A stretch of DNA of 64,000 bases from Centropristis striata (GCF_030273125.1 NC_081532.1:7203205-7267204); one strand, 5' to 3'; shown: positions 24,601-36,184, numbered from the stretch's first letter. The notes: generated by a model from the sequence alone, not told the origin. A program made the numbers and translations.

Positions 24601-27600
24601 CTGTCCTGAGCCAATGGATGTTCCCCTCCTCCCATCACATTGGACATGTCCAAAAGTAAAAATGGTATGTCTGTTATAATAAAGTAACAATGTTGAATTA
24701 GACTGATAACTGCTTTTTGTTTTGTTTGCTCCATGTATTGTCCTCTCAGTATTCATATTGGTATAGTTGTATATTTGATAATGTAGGCCAAAGTCACACT
24801 AAAATGTTATTCTAGTGGCAATGTTGGAGACTACCAGTAACAGAATTCTACATTTGTTAATAACTGGAAAGGGAAATATAATAATTTGTATGACTGCATA
24901 GGAGAAATATGTTAATGTAGTCTATAAATCAAATAAAAAAATCAAAATTACTTTATTTATCCCGAGGAGAAATTCAGTTAGTCTGGTAACTGTTAGAATG
25001 AGACGGCCTGACTGGTAAATGGTAGATACAACATCTTATCCCACCAGTCACTATTGTGACTGAACATAAAACACACTTTTTCACCTATTTTTCCATTAAA
25101 GTCTTTTAAACTAATGGTTGATCATTTCAATGGAGTATTAATGACACATGATTTGGATATTTTCATGTCTGGGAAAAATTTGGGATTAAATGGGTTAAAG
25201 TCATGATTTCTTCTTTGATTTCCTCTCCCCACCACAAGTTACAACAATGAATACAAAAGTGCAGCTAACCACTGTGAATCTGTTCCTCCAGCTCCTCTAT
25301 CCGCTCCTCGTACTCTGCTAGGTCCTGTCTGTGTCGCCGTGTGATGTCGGCCATCTTCTGCCGCTGGGCGTCCTGCAGAGCTGTCAGCTCATGTTGGTGT
25401 TCATCCACCTCGCGGCTCATCTCCTCTCGCAGCTCCTGTTCCAAAGCAGAAGATACATCAAGGTCAGAGTCTGAGTGTCACCTCCCTCTGTGACACGAGA
25501 TTTTGTTATTTTAATCTGCATTAATTGAAATTTGGACCACATGGGGACAGTGAAAACAAACTTCTCCTCAACAGGAAGTTGCTTATTTACTAGGGGACTC
25601 GATTAAAAAAAAATCTAATTAATTAGAGGCTTTGTAATTAATTAATCGAAATTAATCGCATTTTAAATCGCATATAAATATTTGACCTGAGAACAGTGAG
25701 AAGTAATTTTTTTCACATGGATTTTTAGTATACCATTGAATAATGACTGAATACATAAGCTTAAGCAACAAAAATATTGTTTATTTTTGTTCAAGTCCAA
25801 CAGACCAGTGCAATTTTTGCCATTAAGTGTAGAAATAGCATCTTTAGAAATATAGTACATTTCAGAAATTCAGGTACCCTATAGGTAGGCAGACACTAGC
25901 TATAGGCACACTAGCGTCCACGCTAGCTGCTATATGTTTTGCATTGAGGTGATACTTGAGGCTGGATGTGCTGCGGTGATATGTGAATTCCTTGTTGCAT
26001 AGCAACACAACCATGCTCTTATTGACGCTTCCATCCGTTGGTTTTTTGTAACAAAATGTCCCATCATCCACGGGGCCAACCAAAGGTCTCATCAGCTTCT
26101 TCATTCATGTTTACTGTGGTTTGTTGTTGTCTGAACTCATGAACGCTAGTTGGTGCTCCAGTATAATCGGTCCGCCTGAAACTCATCCAATGAGAAACGT
26201 TCCGCGGTGCAAAAATAAGTGCGATTAAAATGCGTCAATTTTTTTTAACGCGTTAATTTTTGTGTAATTAATTAATCTTAATTAACGCGTTAAAGTCCCC
26301 TATTATTTACACATCGATCTGCAGCATTATCGTTCATTTGAAGCATCTGGCCACCTGATGAATGCAAGTCAAATTATCACTTTCTTTTAAACTTTTACGC
26401 TTTTTCCACTAACTCCTGATGGAAATATGTTCACCAGCTAATTGCTAACTTTGTCTAGCTTCCGTTTGTTGCGACGCTGTCCAGCAGATAGTTTATCAAA
26501 GCTGTTGACTGGAAAAGATGCTGACAGTGTTGAGAGTGAAACAGTAAATATGCGATCTGTAAAACTAAAACAATGAGCTGAAAGATGCTACATAGTTCCA
26601 CAGAGCTAAGAGGAACTTCAGTTGGGTAAAATGACCAACCCCTTTCACAAACACAATATTTAAACCATTGTCAAGATAAAAATATTATATTTAGATTAGA
26701 TTCTACCAAAGAATATCATATCTTCTATAACAATGAAAAATTTACCTTAATAGTTCTTTGAAGTTTGACAATGTCACTCTGGTCACCATTACCAGATCCT
26801 CCTGCCGTCGATGCCTGAAATAAAATTAGAAAAATTAGATCTCCGCAGACATTTTCTTTCAATACTGTACAGCTGTGCATTAATATTTCTTAGCATTTGC
26901 TTTTAACATTTTGGGACACTCTTCAGTATCAGTCTTTTCATCATACTGTTTACATCTGACCACATAAGGCCTATATTAGGCCTTATGTTTTTTTTCTATA
27001 TTATTATACATGTCATACCACTTATAATATACTGTGTATATCTTTCTTTATTCATTGATGTTTATACTACTACATGCAACAACCTATTTAGCATGCTAAA
27101 ATATATTTACTCCAACGTGCAATATCTGTAAAATGCAAAGTACTTTCAGGAAAAAAACACACAAAAAAAAAAAAAAATTAATAATAAATGCCAAAAAGCA
27201 GAAATGTATGTATATAATTTATGTATATATCTAATTGTTTATATTCTTTATTCTGTTTTCCATATCTATGTGTCTGTATCTTGAGCTGCTGTAACGACTA
27301 AATTTCCCCACTGCGGGATGAATAAAGTCATATCTTATCTTAACTCTTGTTATGAAAGTGAATTTTTTTTTTAAAATGTCAAATTATTCTTTGAACTACA
27401 TGACCCAGGTTTAACTCCCTGACTCATTATCAATCCCGTCATCATTACCTGAGACATCCGCCTCCAGTGCGCCACCTCTCCCTCCAGACGCACGACTTCT
27501 GTCGACAGCCGGTTGATCTCCTGCTGCGACCAGATGACGTCGCTGAGGTCCATCTCGTCGCCGTGGAAACCCTGGTGGGACCCCGAGGGCCGTGACAGGA

Positions 27601-30600
27601 AAGCAGAAGAGGAGGTAGTGGTGGAGGAAGATGTGGTGATGGGCAGCATGGCGGGGCCCAGGGAGGCGGACTGAGCCGACTGCTGCAGGTTCTGGACTTC
27701 TTCATGGAGTCCACTCTGCCGAGCTTTCAGGTGACTGATCTCCACCTGGAAGACACAAACAAACAGAAAAAATCATAAACCGAACACCAACATGAGTTCA
27801 AGTTCGTATTTTAAAAAGTGGGCTGCTCTTTGTCACACAACACAGAGCCTCTCCAAAATAACATTTTTGAAAGCAGTTTTTACTTTTTATTTCAAAAGAC
27901 TTGATATCTGTGTGTTTTCTGACTCATTTTTACAAGTAAAATGATTTAATTCATGGAGGTTTTCCATGTGGATTTAAAACACAAAGAGTGGACAAATGTG
28001 CTTCTAACGTCCTTTGGAGAATTTTTTTAAAATGGAAATTTTATAAAAATCTAACCATAGAGACATTTTATTAGGGATGCACGATATTGGATTTTTAGCC
28101 GATATCCAATATGCCAATTTTTACAACTCATTTAGCCAATTACCGATACCGATATTTTTTCCCGCACAACTAACACCTGCAATCAGGGCAAATTTGCCCA
28201 ATTTCCCAATTGACATAATAAGTAAACATAACCTGTGTTATTCAAATTGAATAAAACTACATGTACCTTACAGACTGCTGCTTAAATTAAAATTTAACTT
28301 AAAACAGGAGCCCAATATGTGACGACTCAATCTGCACTGTGCAAACAAAATCAGAAAAAGTACAAAAAATATAAGCAGCTTCAGTCCCTAATCAGAACAG
28401 AAATAAATAGGTGGGCTCAGACTACACTGCTCAGTTCTATGAGCTACAAACAAGGTGCAGCAGAGAGGTGATGTCACCCCATTATTTAGTCAGTTCATTA
28501 TATCGGCGTGTTGGCCGATGTGCCGATAATATCGTGCATCCCTACATTTTATGTTTATATTATGCACGCTATATGAACAAATTGAAAATGAACCTTTTTT
28601 TGCAGATTTTGTTATTTAAAATTCATCATAAACTTGATTAAAAATATCAAAACATTGAGCCAACTACTACTAAAACTTCCATATGTATTTAAGATAGACA
28701 CTGACAAAGGACAATACTTAATGGTAAATCCTGCTTTCTGTTCTGAATGCTTCAATTATAAATACAAATGTACATACATCTTTCTGCTGCAGGAGGGTTC
28801 TGTACTCTGCAGACTGTCGTTTAATCTGGATCTCTGCTGCCTCCAGTTTCTCCTCCAGCTCCGCATGGATCTTTCTCAACCTGTCATACTGCAACAAAGA
28901 CAGAAGGGAGGAAGTCAATAACACAAACAATATGTAGGAAATTAAGATGTTTCTTATCAGCTTTACAGGAAAGCAGGAAGAGTTCAAGGTGAAACCCAAT
29001 ACTGTTGTTGATTTAAGACTTGAGATATTCACTAAATACCGATATTACAGACAATAAAATTATTTTTACTATTTGGAGCTGGAATAGAAATTCAATGTTT
29101 CTATGTGCATTTTGCACCAATATGACTATGCAAAAGTACTTTGAAGGCTGTTTTTTTTAAAACAAGTATGCCTTTAGATACAATGTATTACATTATGGTC
29201 TACATCACCATCTTTGAAGTACGAGTCCTATATCTTACTGTCCTTTTGCTGTCACTTTTCAGCCGACTAGGTGATGAGACCATTGCAAAAAGTGAAAAAA
29301 ATTCTGCATTATATGTTCTATAAAAAGTTTCCATATCGGTGCATATTGGACAATGTATGAATGGATACTGATAGATATCAATATATCTATAATAGAGCAA
29401 CATCAGGCGATAATATCGGCCTACTGATGAATTCTCAAACTAAAACATCGGCTATTCTGGTCAATGTGTTGTCAATCATTTCATACTGATTTTGCAGGGA
29501 ATCTGACTACTAAGATGCATTAATAATATCAATCTAGATAAAGCCAACCTTCTCACTGATGGTCTTGTTCGACTACATAGGTCATATAAAATCATCAGTA
29601 TTAAATTGAGACTTTTACCCAGATAAAAACTGCTTGTAACTGCTTTAATGTTATTAGTTACAGCTGTGCTTTTCCTACTATGATGAGACAAAAAGTCTAT
29701 AGTGAGAAAGAAATATAGTTGTTCTTTGACTGTGAATAAGTGCACAAATAAGCTCACCTCAGATTTCTGAGAGGTAAATGAAGCTTCGACTTCAGCCAAC
29801 TTGGAATTGGAAACCTGCAGTTCTGTGGCAGCATCTGAAGATACAAGAAAAAAAACAGCATTTAATATATGCATAAGTAAAAACAAGAAGCCTGAAGTAA
29901 ATGTAAGCATGATCAATAAACATGGCTAAATATGTTTTCTCTTGTACACTGTAGAAGAAGAAGAGTAAAGCATTATTCTTCATTCAGTTTTGTGATGACA
30001 GACCAGTTTGTCTACCAGTTTATCTGCCACATTCAACAGATACTGACTGGTGACTTTTTCCCTGCTACTCGATCTTAGTCACACACACACACTCACACAC
30101 ACACGCACACATCTGATTAACCCGGCTCACATGACAAACAAACATGCACAGCTGAGCAGGCCAACATTTCTGGAGATCGAATTAGAGTAATGTGATCTTA
30201 AAAGCTGGATGAAGCTCAGCCAACATACCAACATTTATTACTACACATATTAAATGCACCCTTCAGGCAACTGTAGTTACAATTAATGTCCTCTCTTTTT
30301 AAAATGTACGTAAATTATGGATTAAAGGCCTGGCATGCAGAGCGCTTCCCAGCTGTTCTGCTGCTCCGTACTCAGTGATAAGAACTCATACTTTTGGTTT
30401 TTGATTAGAGCTGTGACTGAGTTGGAGATCTGCGGTCAAAGTTCACTTTACGTCAGTGCTTTGTCACTCGTTTGTTTACTTCAGAGTGATGGTGCCTTTG
30501 GGTTCAACTGGCCACCTTTGATTGTAATTATTGCATTTTGATGTGATAAAATACTCGTAAGCCCAGACTGAGAAAGGCCTAGACCTGGTGGTAACATTAA

Positions 30601-33600
30601 ATCAAACAAATTAGTGACTTGCTGAGCGGTTAAATTCAGAATCTGAGGGAATATCACTAGAATTTGACCAGATGATGAAGCCTGTAATCTGTGTAACCAT
30701 CAGGCTGTTAGCAGCTCCACTGACAATGAATGAGTGGATGACTGCATCGACTGAGAATGTTTGCTTGAGATTTTACAGCCAAATAACTTAAACATTGAAC
30801 TGTAAATTCTAAATATTTTTGCTGCAGATTAAAACGATTCATTTGTAAACTTTTACATGCATGTATGAAAAACCTTCAACCATTAAAACAAAGACTTCTG
30901 CTCAGGATAAATATATCTGACATGTGAAGTTGAACCCAAAGTATGTGTGTGTTACATTTAAAACTGGAAGGAACACATAATTGAAGGTATAATATTCCCA
31001 CGTTAGAAAGTATGAAACAGATTTAAACCCTGTTATTAGAATGTTGTTGAGCTGTGTACTTATCCCAAATGTTTCCAACAATTCTCAAACCCTACAGAAA
31101 TCTGTCATGATAATCAAGGTAACACTTGTGGTTTTCTGTCAGAAGTTGTCATAAAGTGACTTTTTATCCAGTTTGAGCCACATTTTACCATACACTTAAA
31201 TCTTTAAATCAATGTTAGCTTTAGCCGTGACCTGATCAGCATGGGAGATACACTGATTTTTAACATGAAACTGCTCTTATCAGTGTTTTTACCGGTTTTT
31301 ACCACTGTGTCTGTTGGTTTTGGGGAGGAGGATATCTCTGTTTTTAATTCTGCTTCCAGTAAAAACTTCCTGAATGTCTGGACATTAAGTTATCAGAGAA
31401 ACAAGCTGAGCAAACGTTAGCTGGCAGCTCAGCTTTCAGCCCCTCCAGAACCTCTTGGGGCCATCAAAAAGAGTCAGAGAAACACTGATTTTGACAAGGT
31501 TTTAATCACTTTTTCCATTTGTTCGGAGAAGAGGAAACCTCTCTGGATAATTCCGCTCCCAATAAAAACCGCCTGAGCGATGAATACTGAAGGAATACTG
31601 ACTGGGAGAAGCCGACTTCAGGAGCGAAGGACCATACTAAAACTCCATCTTTTGTTATAGTTTTGATTGAAAATGACATATTTTGCATTTAACCCACTTT
31701 GCAAGTAAAGTAGCTGCACATGCATTAGGATAACAGGATTGTACATCATTTAAAAGCACCTAAACACTGCCGACCCAAGCAGAGACCTTCAATCTGTTTT
31801 TCCAGGCTCATTCTCTGGCGCTATTACATGATCCTGATGGACAGAAGTTAGACCATTGTGTGGTGTAACAGACTAAACTCAGCAGCACTTTCCCGTGTTT
31901 AACAAAGACTGATTTAATATCATGTGTGCTCAGTTCATTTGAACCACAGAGGTGGAATTAAGTGCAAATATGTAGCCGTTCCACACGCATCTGCACAGAG
32001 TGTATAATAAAGTGGTGGTGTGGCAAAGGCAGAATATTTAAAATGGACTGCACACTGTAAATTAAACTTTACATAGTAAGTCACCAGGCAGCTTCAAACC
32101 TTCAATATCGTGAAAGAAGAAAAAAGATAGTCACTCAGATTTGAATGCTGATAGCCAAAGAGGATTTTCTAGTTCACTGCTAATTAAATTGTACACAAAC
32201 AAACATTTGTGTCATTGAAGGAGTTCCAGTTAGTGTCAACACAGCAGCTTTATAAAAAGGTGTTGTAATGTTTACATATATCCACGTCAGAACAAGAAAA
32301 TCTATAAAAACGTCAGACTAAGAAAGCAGCAGTGTACATTCATTAGTTACGTAAAGTTTTCTCCCTTTACTGAATCAGTTGCTTATGAATTTTACGTTGT
32401 CTAATATCAGGACATATAAAGTGCCAGATCAACAGATTAATCAACAGCAATGCAATATAACTTATTTTACTGTAAACAACCTCGATCTATTTAAATAGAG
32501 ACACTGACAACTGTAAGGAGGCACCAGTAGCATAAAAGATACTGTGCATAAACACACTTGCCGAAGAATTAATGACGGTAATAATATTTAAGAGAAGTGT
32601 TTAATCGAGCTGTTGAATTGTATTGTATTCTAGTGTGTTTCCTATACTAAATATGAGAAACAACCCTCAGTACAACCATTACATTTTCTAAAATAGCTTC
32701 TTCAAAAACACAATATTACATCTCTGATGGTTGATTTATTGCAGAGCTGTTATATTGTTGTGTTGTAGTCTCACCGTGTTGAATATAGTTGAAAGAAAAC
32801 TGGCAACTAAGAGTATTCCTTATAAATTTGTTTCTAACACTGTCAACTTGTTATTTAATTCAGATGTTATATGTCATCTTTCTCGCCTCAGTGTGCTTTT
32901 TTTCTCTTTAGAGCTGTCATTTGGTTTCAATTATGGCTGCTGAGTATGTTACTGTGTTCCTACAGAGCTAAATCTTTATATTTCAGGACTTAGTAATTAG
33001 CAGGTACACCGAAATACCAACCAGCCAATATATTCACACGTCTAGATGGTCTTGTTTTTCCATATCTAGTAAGATCATAAAAGCAATAGTCCTTTAGGAT
33101 AATTTTCAGTTAAGTCTGCATGGTGTGCTTTTTTAGCCTCCCAACATAGCTGAGATTTCATTACAATCTCCCTAAGCACCAAAATATATTGCTGCAAGAC
33201 CTGAGAACCTAAAGACACATTCAGTGTACATTCACTGGAACGATCAACCAGCTAATATATTCATGCGTCTACACAGTCTTGTCTTTCACATGGCTTATAA
33301 TAAGTTAGCCACATTTTTCTGGTAGTTTTGCAGCTACTGGACACTTTTTGATAAAAATGCAGTTGTCTTTTTAAGGTATTTTTCCGTTAATGGCAGTGTT
33401 TTTGCAAGATAAAATGAAACGGCTTGCTGTTTCTCTGTGGTCGCCTCTCAAGAAAGCTGAGCTTTCTTAACAATCTTCCTAAAGATTTTATTTTTGGATG
33501 TGCTGCAAGACCTGGTCATCTAAGAACACATTTAGTTGGTGTTTTATTTAAAGTTGGTAGACTGAAACTTTCAACCAGCTTATATATTCAACGGTCTAGA

Positions 33601-34304
33601 CTGTCTTGCTTTTCACATCACTTATAGTAAGTCAGACAAATCTTTATGTTAGTTTTCCAGCTTTTGGACACTTTTTGATCATATATGCAGTAGTATTTTT
33701 AGGTATTTTTCAGTTATTGGAGGTTTTTTGTAAGAAATAGTTCACCACCCAATTAAATGGTTTGCTTTTTTTCTGTGTTTGCCTCCCAACACAGCTGATA
33801 TTTCATTGCAATCTCCCTAAAGACAAAAATCGTTTTATTTTTGGACCTGCTACAAGACCTGTGAATCAAAGGCACCTTTAGTGGGCGTTTTATTTAATAT
33901 AGGCAGGCTTATTTCTGTGGTTGCCTTTCAAAAAAGCTGAGATTTCTTTACAATCTTCCTAAAGATTTTAATTTTGGACTTTCTACAAAACCTGATAATC
34001 TAAAGATACATTTAGTGGGTGTTTTATTCAAGATTGGTAGTCTGGAAGTATGAATCAGTAAATTTATATGTTTACAACATATATGAAAGAAGGTAAAGAA
34101 TGTTTTCTGCAAGTTTGAGGATGTGGCTACCAAAGAGATAAAAAAAAACAGGAAGACACTCTTACCTCCTACTTCTTCCACTCCCTCCAGTAGCATGTCT
34201 TTGGTAAAGTTTGATATCTGCCCGGTGAAAGAGGACAGGCTGCCGCCGACCTGGCCCAGAGACTGGCCGAGGCCGGAGCCGATCCCACCCAGCCACGATG
34301 ACAT
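6610..34304 (-). CDS. trip11: TRIP11 / GMAP-210, golgin coiled-coil tether (complete, 21 coding exons)
   Basis: A cis-Golgi golgin that tethers curved vesicles and is needed for Golgi trafficking and cilium supply. Coding exons, 5' to 3' on the minus strand: 34166-34304, 29758-29834, 28778-28888, 27449-27745, 26746-26814, 25270-25435, 24084-24413, 23857-23897, 23637-23735, 23104-23307, 19032-22067, 18172-18312, 17029-17222, 15695-15858, 15406-15509, 15157-15256, 13088-13169, 12413-12527, 8838-8960, 6967-7108, 6610-6824. They sum to 5949 nt, 1982 residues plus stop, close to the human length of about 1979. The N-terminus MSSWLGGIGSGLGQSLGQVG is the curvature-sensing ALPS motif. The middle is continuous coiled coil; exon 11 alone codes residues 512-1523. 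Exon 18 (residues about 1785-1823, KVLMRNLFLGYFHTPK) is the ARF1-binding GRAB-type region. The C-terminus ends GGAVLKDLLKQ. Intron 14 starts with GC. The other introns read as GT-AG and phases agree throughout. Confidence 0.97.
7109..8837. other. trip11 intron 19
   Basis: AT-rich intron between trip11 exons 19 and 20. It holds the end of one copy of the ttcaag-rich dispersed element (about 8699-8822). I recognise no other gene or repeat, though the stretch 7540-7900 looks like old repeat sequence. Confidence 0.6.
8699..8822. mobile_element. Fragment of ttcaag-rich dispersed element, copy 1
   Basis: Contains tttttcaaggagtacagtca, attcaagcatattcctcacc and tttcaagactacaaactctg. This is the same order of landmarks as at 10224-10320 and 17940-18041. 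Terminal fragment only. Confidence 0.5.
10224..10320. mobile_element. Fragment of ttcaag-rich dispersed element, copy 2
   Basis: Reads ttttccaagaagtacattcg and ends aagacctgcacgaacccctg. That end is close to the reverse complement of the cagggttcgtacact start of the copy at 22456, so it is the right terminus of the same family. Confidence 0.5.
11046..11196 (+). mobile_element. Short 5'-truncated retro-insertion with 18-bp target duplication
   Basis: The 18-mer aatgtatgaaatctttaa occurs at 11046-11063 and again at 11179-11196. Between them lie 115 bp (11064-11178) ending in an A-rich tail (aataaataaataaaaag...caaaaaag). Direct repeats plus an A-rich 3' end are the signature of LINE-type target-primed insertion. 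The body is too short to name a family. Confidence 0.65.
13771..13806. repeat. (ATCT)n/(ATCC)n microsatellite
   Basis: ATCT repeats pass directly into about six ATCC repeats. Confidence 0.9.
13845..14195 (+). mobile_element. Non-LTR retrotransposon (LINE) 3' fragment
   Basis: At 13979-14074 the plus strand reads WKSLPEDLRASETVHNFKSK then LKTYLFNLAFT and stop. This is the pattern that ends many fish LINE reverse-transcriptase proteins (WNSLPxxLR...FKxxLKTYLF). Just upstream (13871-13920) another frame reads EPSRTLRSSGSLLVIPK, also typical of that region. The two are out of frame, so the copy is broken. It ends near an A-rich stretch at 14180-14195. Confidence 0.6.
15859..17028. other. trip11 intron 13
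   Basis: Carries the hAT-like element at 16539-16938. The remaining sequence is not recognised. Confidence 0.6.
16531..16946. mobile_element. hAT-like non-autonomous element
   Basis: The element at 16539-16938 (400 bp) begins caggaatgggcaactggagg and ends aagttgcccatccctg, giving inverted termini. It is flanked by ctctatgt (16531-16538) and ctatatgt (16939-16946), which match at 7 of 8 positions, the target length of hAT elements. The interior is GC-rich (gggggccgcatacggcccgc) compared with its surroundings. Confidence 0.75.
17692..18041. mobile_element. ttcaag-rich dispersed element, copy 3
   Basis: Starts around aacattcaagcacctttcaa and ends with gaggactgtacaaactctgg. It shares tttccaaggagtatatttga and the trailing caa...gaactgtac landmarks with copies 1, 2 and 4. 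Lies in trip11 intron 12. Confidence 0.5.
18530..19010. mobile_element. hAT-like non-autonomous element next to trip11 exon 11
   Basis: The element at 18538-19002 (465 bp) has inverted ends tagggctgcatgatat and atatcgcccagcccta. Flanks caatcatt (18530-18537) and caatcatc (19003-19010) match at 7 of 8. The interior is AT-rich with repeated cgatat motifs. Its right end lies 29 nt inside intron 11 from the donor of the 3-kb exon. A relative with similar ends is at 56250-56583. Confidence 0.75.
22068..23103. other. trip11 intron 10
   Basis: Mostly occupied by copy 4 of the ttcaag-rich element at 22456-22864. No exon is seen. Confidence 0.6.
22456..22864. mobile_element. ttcaag-rich dispersed element, copy 4 (near full length)
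   Basis: Starts cagggttcgtacactttagc, followed by many ttcaagcattt / actttcaagg units, and ends ttcaagcacccatatgatct. This is the most complete of four copies in trip11 introns. The terminal inverted repeat is imperfect and no clear target duplication is visible. hAT affiliation is only suspected. Confidence 0.6.
24510..25198. mobile_element. piggyBac-like non-autonomous element with TTAA duplication
   Basis: TTAA at 24510-24513 and 25195-25198 flank a 681-bp element (24514-25194) with ends cccatttaatccca and tgggattaaatggg, perfect inverted repeats. An internal inverted motif (cccaccagtcac near 24523 and 25041) repeats the subterminal sequence. A LINE-type tail on the minus strand (tttatttatcccgaggag, about 24953-24970) lies inside and may be a nested insertion. 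Lies in trip11 intron 6. Confidence 0.75.
25583..26310. mobile_element. hAT element with 8-bp duplication and degenerate BED finger
   Basis: The element at 25591-26302 (712 bp) starts taggggact and ends agtccccta. It is flanked by identical 8-mers ttatttac at 25583-25590 and 26303-26310. Subterminal regions are rich in attaattaa and acgcgttaa. It carries a short minus-strand frame with a BED-type zinc finger (see separate entry). The transposase catalytic region is absent, so it cannot move by itself. Confidence 0.85.
25862..26104 (-). pseudogene. Degenerate hAT transposase N-terminus (BED zinc finger)
   Basis: An 80-residue frame inside the hAT element contains CNKEFTYHRSTSSLKYHLNA followed by KH, the second half of a BED finger. 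The first cysteine of the usual CxxC pair is missing (VVLLC), so metal binding is doubtful. The frame stops soon after and nothing of the catalytic core follows. Confidence 0.65.
26900..27348 (+). mobile_element. Probable LINE 3' tail
   Basis: Ends ctgctgtaacgactaaatttccccactgc...aataaagtcatatcttatctta. The aatttcccc..gcggga..aataaag tail is typical of fish non-LTR retrotransposons (from memory). The left boundary is a guess. Lies in trip11 intron 4. Confidence 0.45.
28064..28552. mobile_element. hAT-like element with perfect 8-bp duplication
   Basis: The element at 28072-28544 (473 bp) has inverted ends tagggatgcacgatat and atatcgtgcatcccta (16 of 16). It is flanked by identical cattttat at 28064-28071 and 28545-28552. 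Internal gccgata motifs recur near both ends. There is no coding capacity. Lies in trip11 intron 3. Confidence 0.88.
29835..34165. other. trip11 intron 1 (4.3 kb)
   Basis: The largest trip11 intron. It contains an AC run at about 30079-30108, a pair of related ~50-bp segments near 31322-31374 and 31531-31583 (cttccagtaaaaact / ctcccaataaaaacc), and a diverged tandem array at about 33000-34075. No exon found between coding exons 1 and 2. Confidence 0.6.
33000..34075 (+). repeat. Diverged tandem array with alternating unit types
   Basis: A landmark segment recurs at about 33136, 33443, 33781 and 33922. Copies 1 and 3 read cctcccaaca[t/c]agctga..atttcatt.caatctccctaa. Copies 2 and 4 read ctc/ttcaa.aaagctgag.tttctt.acaatcttcctaaagatttta. 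Other shared landmarks are gtcta.ac.gtcttg...ttcaca (33260s, 33590s) and ggacactttttgat (33340s, 33668). Spacing is about 307, 338 and 141 bp, so the last unit is shortened. It lies just before exon 1 in intron 1. Confidence 0.75.
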
Positions 34305-34732
34305 CCTGAGGAGGGCTACAAACCAAACAACAACAAAGCAGGGCCGAGGAGGACTAGGGGGAGGCTAGCCTAGCTTTGACTCCAGAGGTGAAACAATAAA
34401 CTTGGTCATCAAGCTTAACTGTTGACTCTACACCATACGGGCGTCGTTAACTTCAAAATCCACTTTAATCTCCCGAAACAAAGTAGCTTTTCAGGCTGAC
34501 AGACGCTCATTTAGCAGAGACTCGAGGCTAGTAACAGCTGATCGTTTGTTGCCTGAAGGAATTTCTCAAGACAAGCTAAGCTAAGCTACGCTAAGTGACA
34601 GTCAAACGGCTGATAGTGTGGATTTCTAACCTTACGTTGAGGTCTGTGTCGCCTGCGGTGGGTGTGAGCGGTTTTTTTCAGCAGTTTATAGCCGGTTTAA
34701 ACAACACAGCGCCCAGAAAGTGCCACCTCAAC

Positions 34733-34809
34733 TGCAGCCATTATCAGCTCGGCTGTCAGCTTTGACGTGGACACAGAACCACAGAAGGCTGAAGCGGTGC
34801 ATTGTGGGA
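34733..34809 (-). promoter_or_regulatory. trip11: trip11 promoter motifs (ZNF143/THAP11-like, YY1-like)
   Basis: On the minus strand tcccacaatgc (34799-34809) matches the core of the ZNF143/THAP11 promoter motif. About 65 bp closer to the gene, ataatggctgc (34733-34743) resembles a YY1 site. A donor-like cgtaag|gttag near 34633 and an acceptor-like tcctcag just before the ATG suggest a non-coding first exon between them. Start site inferred. Confidence 0.4.
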
Positions 34810-35430
34810 TGCTGGAGGACCAACACATTTCAAGGTGCGTTCAAGAACCTATACAGTGGGGAGGGAGATAGTAGTCTTTTTTTTTCAATGCTTTATTGAA
34901 AATTACAAAAATAAACATTTCTTGCACGTTTTTCACAGTACATACCTTGCATAAGTGTTAACGGAGAAATATCTTAAGTTTGTAAAGTTTATAAATTGTA
35001 CATATATCCCTACAATTAATTCTTAACATAATGATTTTTAATGACTAAAAAATGTATTGATTTTGATTTTAGCCCTATAATTTAACTTACGCTGCATGTC
35101 TTATGGCTTTCATTCTTGTTTTGACTTGCACTATTGTCTTTTAAAATATATTTTAATGAGCATTGTTGGAGGGTACCTGAGATCCATGATTTTTATTGTC
35201 AACGACTGCTTCTTCGTAATTTTTGTTCACGATTAATAAAGAACTTGAAACAGATGACAACACTTAAAAAACAATATATTGACATATCTTCTTCTTGTTT
35301 GTTTTTTTATTTATAATATTGACATAATAGCTTCTTTATAAACAATATGATAGTGTTTTACCCTTATTTCAAGAAAGTATGATGGTTTTATTCTTACAAA
35401 TAAAAAAAGTAATTTGTTATAGCAGTTAAA

Positions 35431-35443
35431 ATAATAATAATAA

Positions 35444-35477
<34 letters not shown>
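35431..35477. repeat. (ATT)n microsatellite
   Basis: AAT units switch to ATT units in the middle (aataataatcattattatt), giving a small palindromic run. Confidence 0.9.
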
Positions 35478-35479
<2 letters not shown>

Positions 35480-36184
35480 GTATTTGTGTGCGCCTATGCT
35501 GCGTGTATATTTCAAAATTAGTTTAAGGTACCAAAAAACATATACTCAAACTTTGTAGGAAGAAATAAAACTGTTTATACATAAACCATATTTTTTAAAT
35601 ATTTTATTTGGCAAAATATCCAATTTCAGAAGTGAGTATGATTCTTCATATACATACATGGACCTTTTCTTATATTTCCAGGGTTGCATTCATCTCCAAT
35701 GTGCAATTGATGTGCAAAACAAATTTTATATAATTTAAATATAGTCTGTCCATGCTTCTGCTGTTTTAACATAAACTTGAACATATACCGCATAGAACCA
35801 CATGTCTGCTACGTCTATTCAGTCTTATTTTCTGTAATAGTTATGACTACCTAGACACATACTTTACCCTTAATGTAGTAAGAATTAATTTAAAATGAAT
35901 CCATAGTAATTTAAGGAGTATGCCAGAAATTTAGTATTGTACTTCCATGAAGTTGGGGGACTCAAAAGTGAGAAAGAAGCGTTAAAAGCCAGAGCAGCAG
36001 AGGTAGAAATATCCTGACTTTTAATCCCTACTGTGGGTCAAGCACCAAGACAATGGATTCTACATTTCCCATTTTGCAACAAATAGAATCTTTTTGTCAA
36101 AACCTCCAGTCTGACTAAATGGCCACAGGTAGCAGCCTTAAAAAGTTGCAGTCTCCAAATTTACATCACAGTTGATTTATGTTT

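Noticed and set aside
29330..29450. Sequence with atcggtgcatat and gataatatcggc resembling the hAT element at 28072
   Set aside because: No matching terminal repeats or duplication; probably an old fragment, too weak to annotate.
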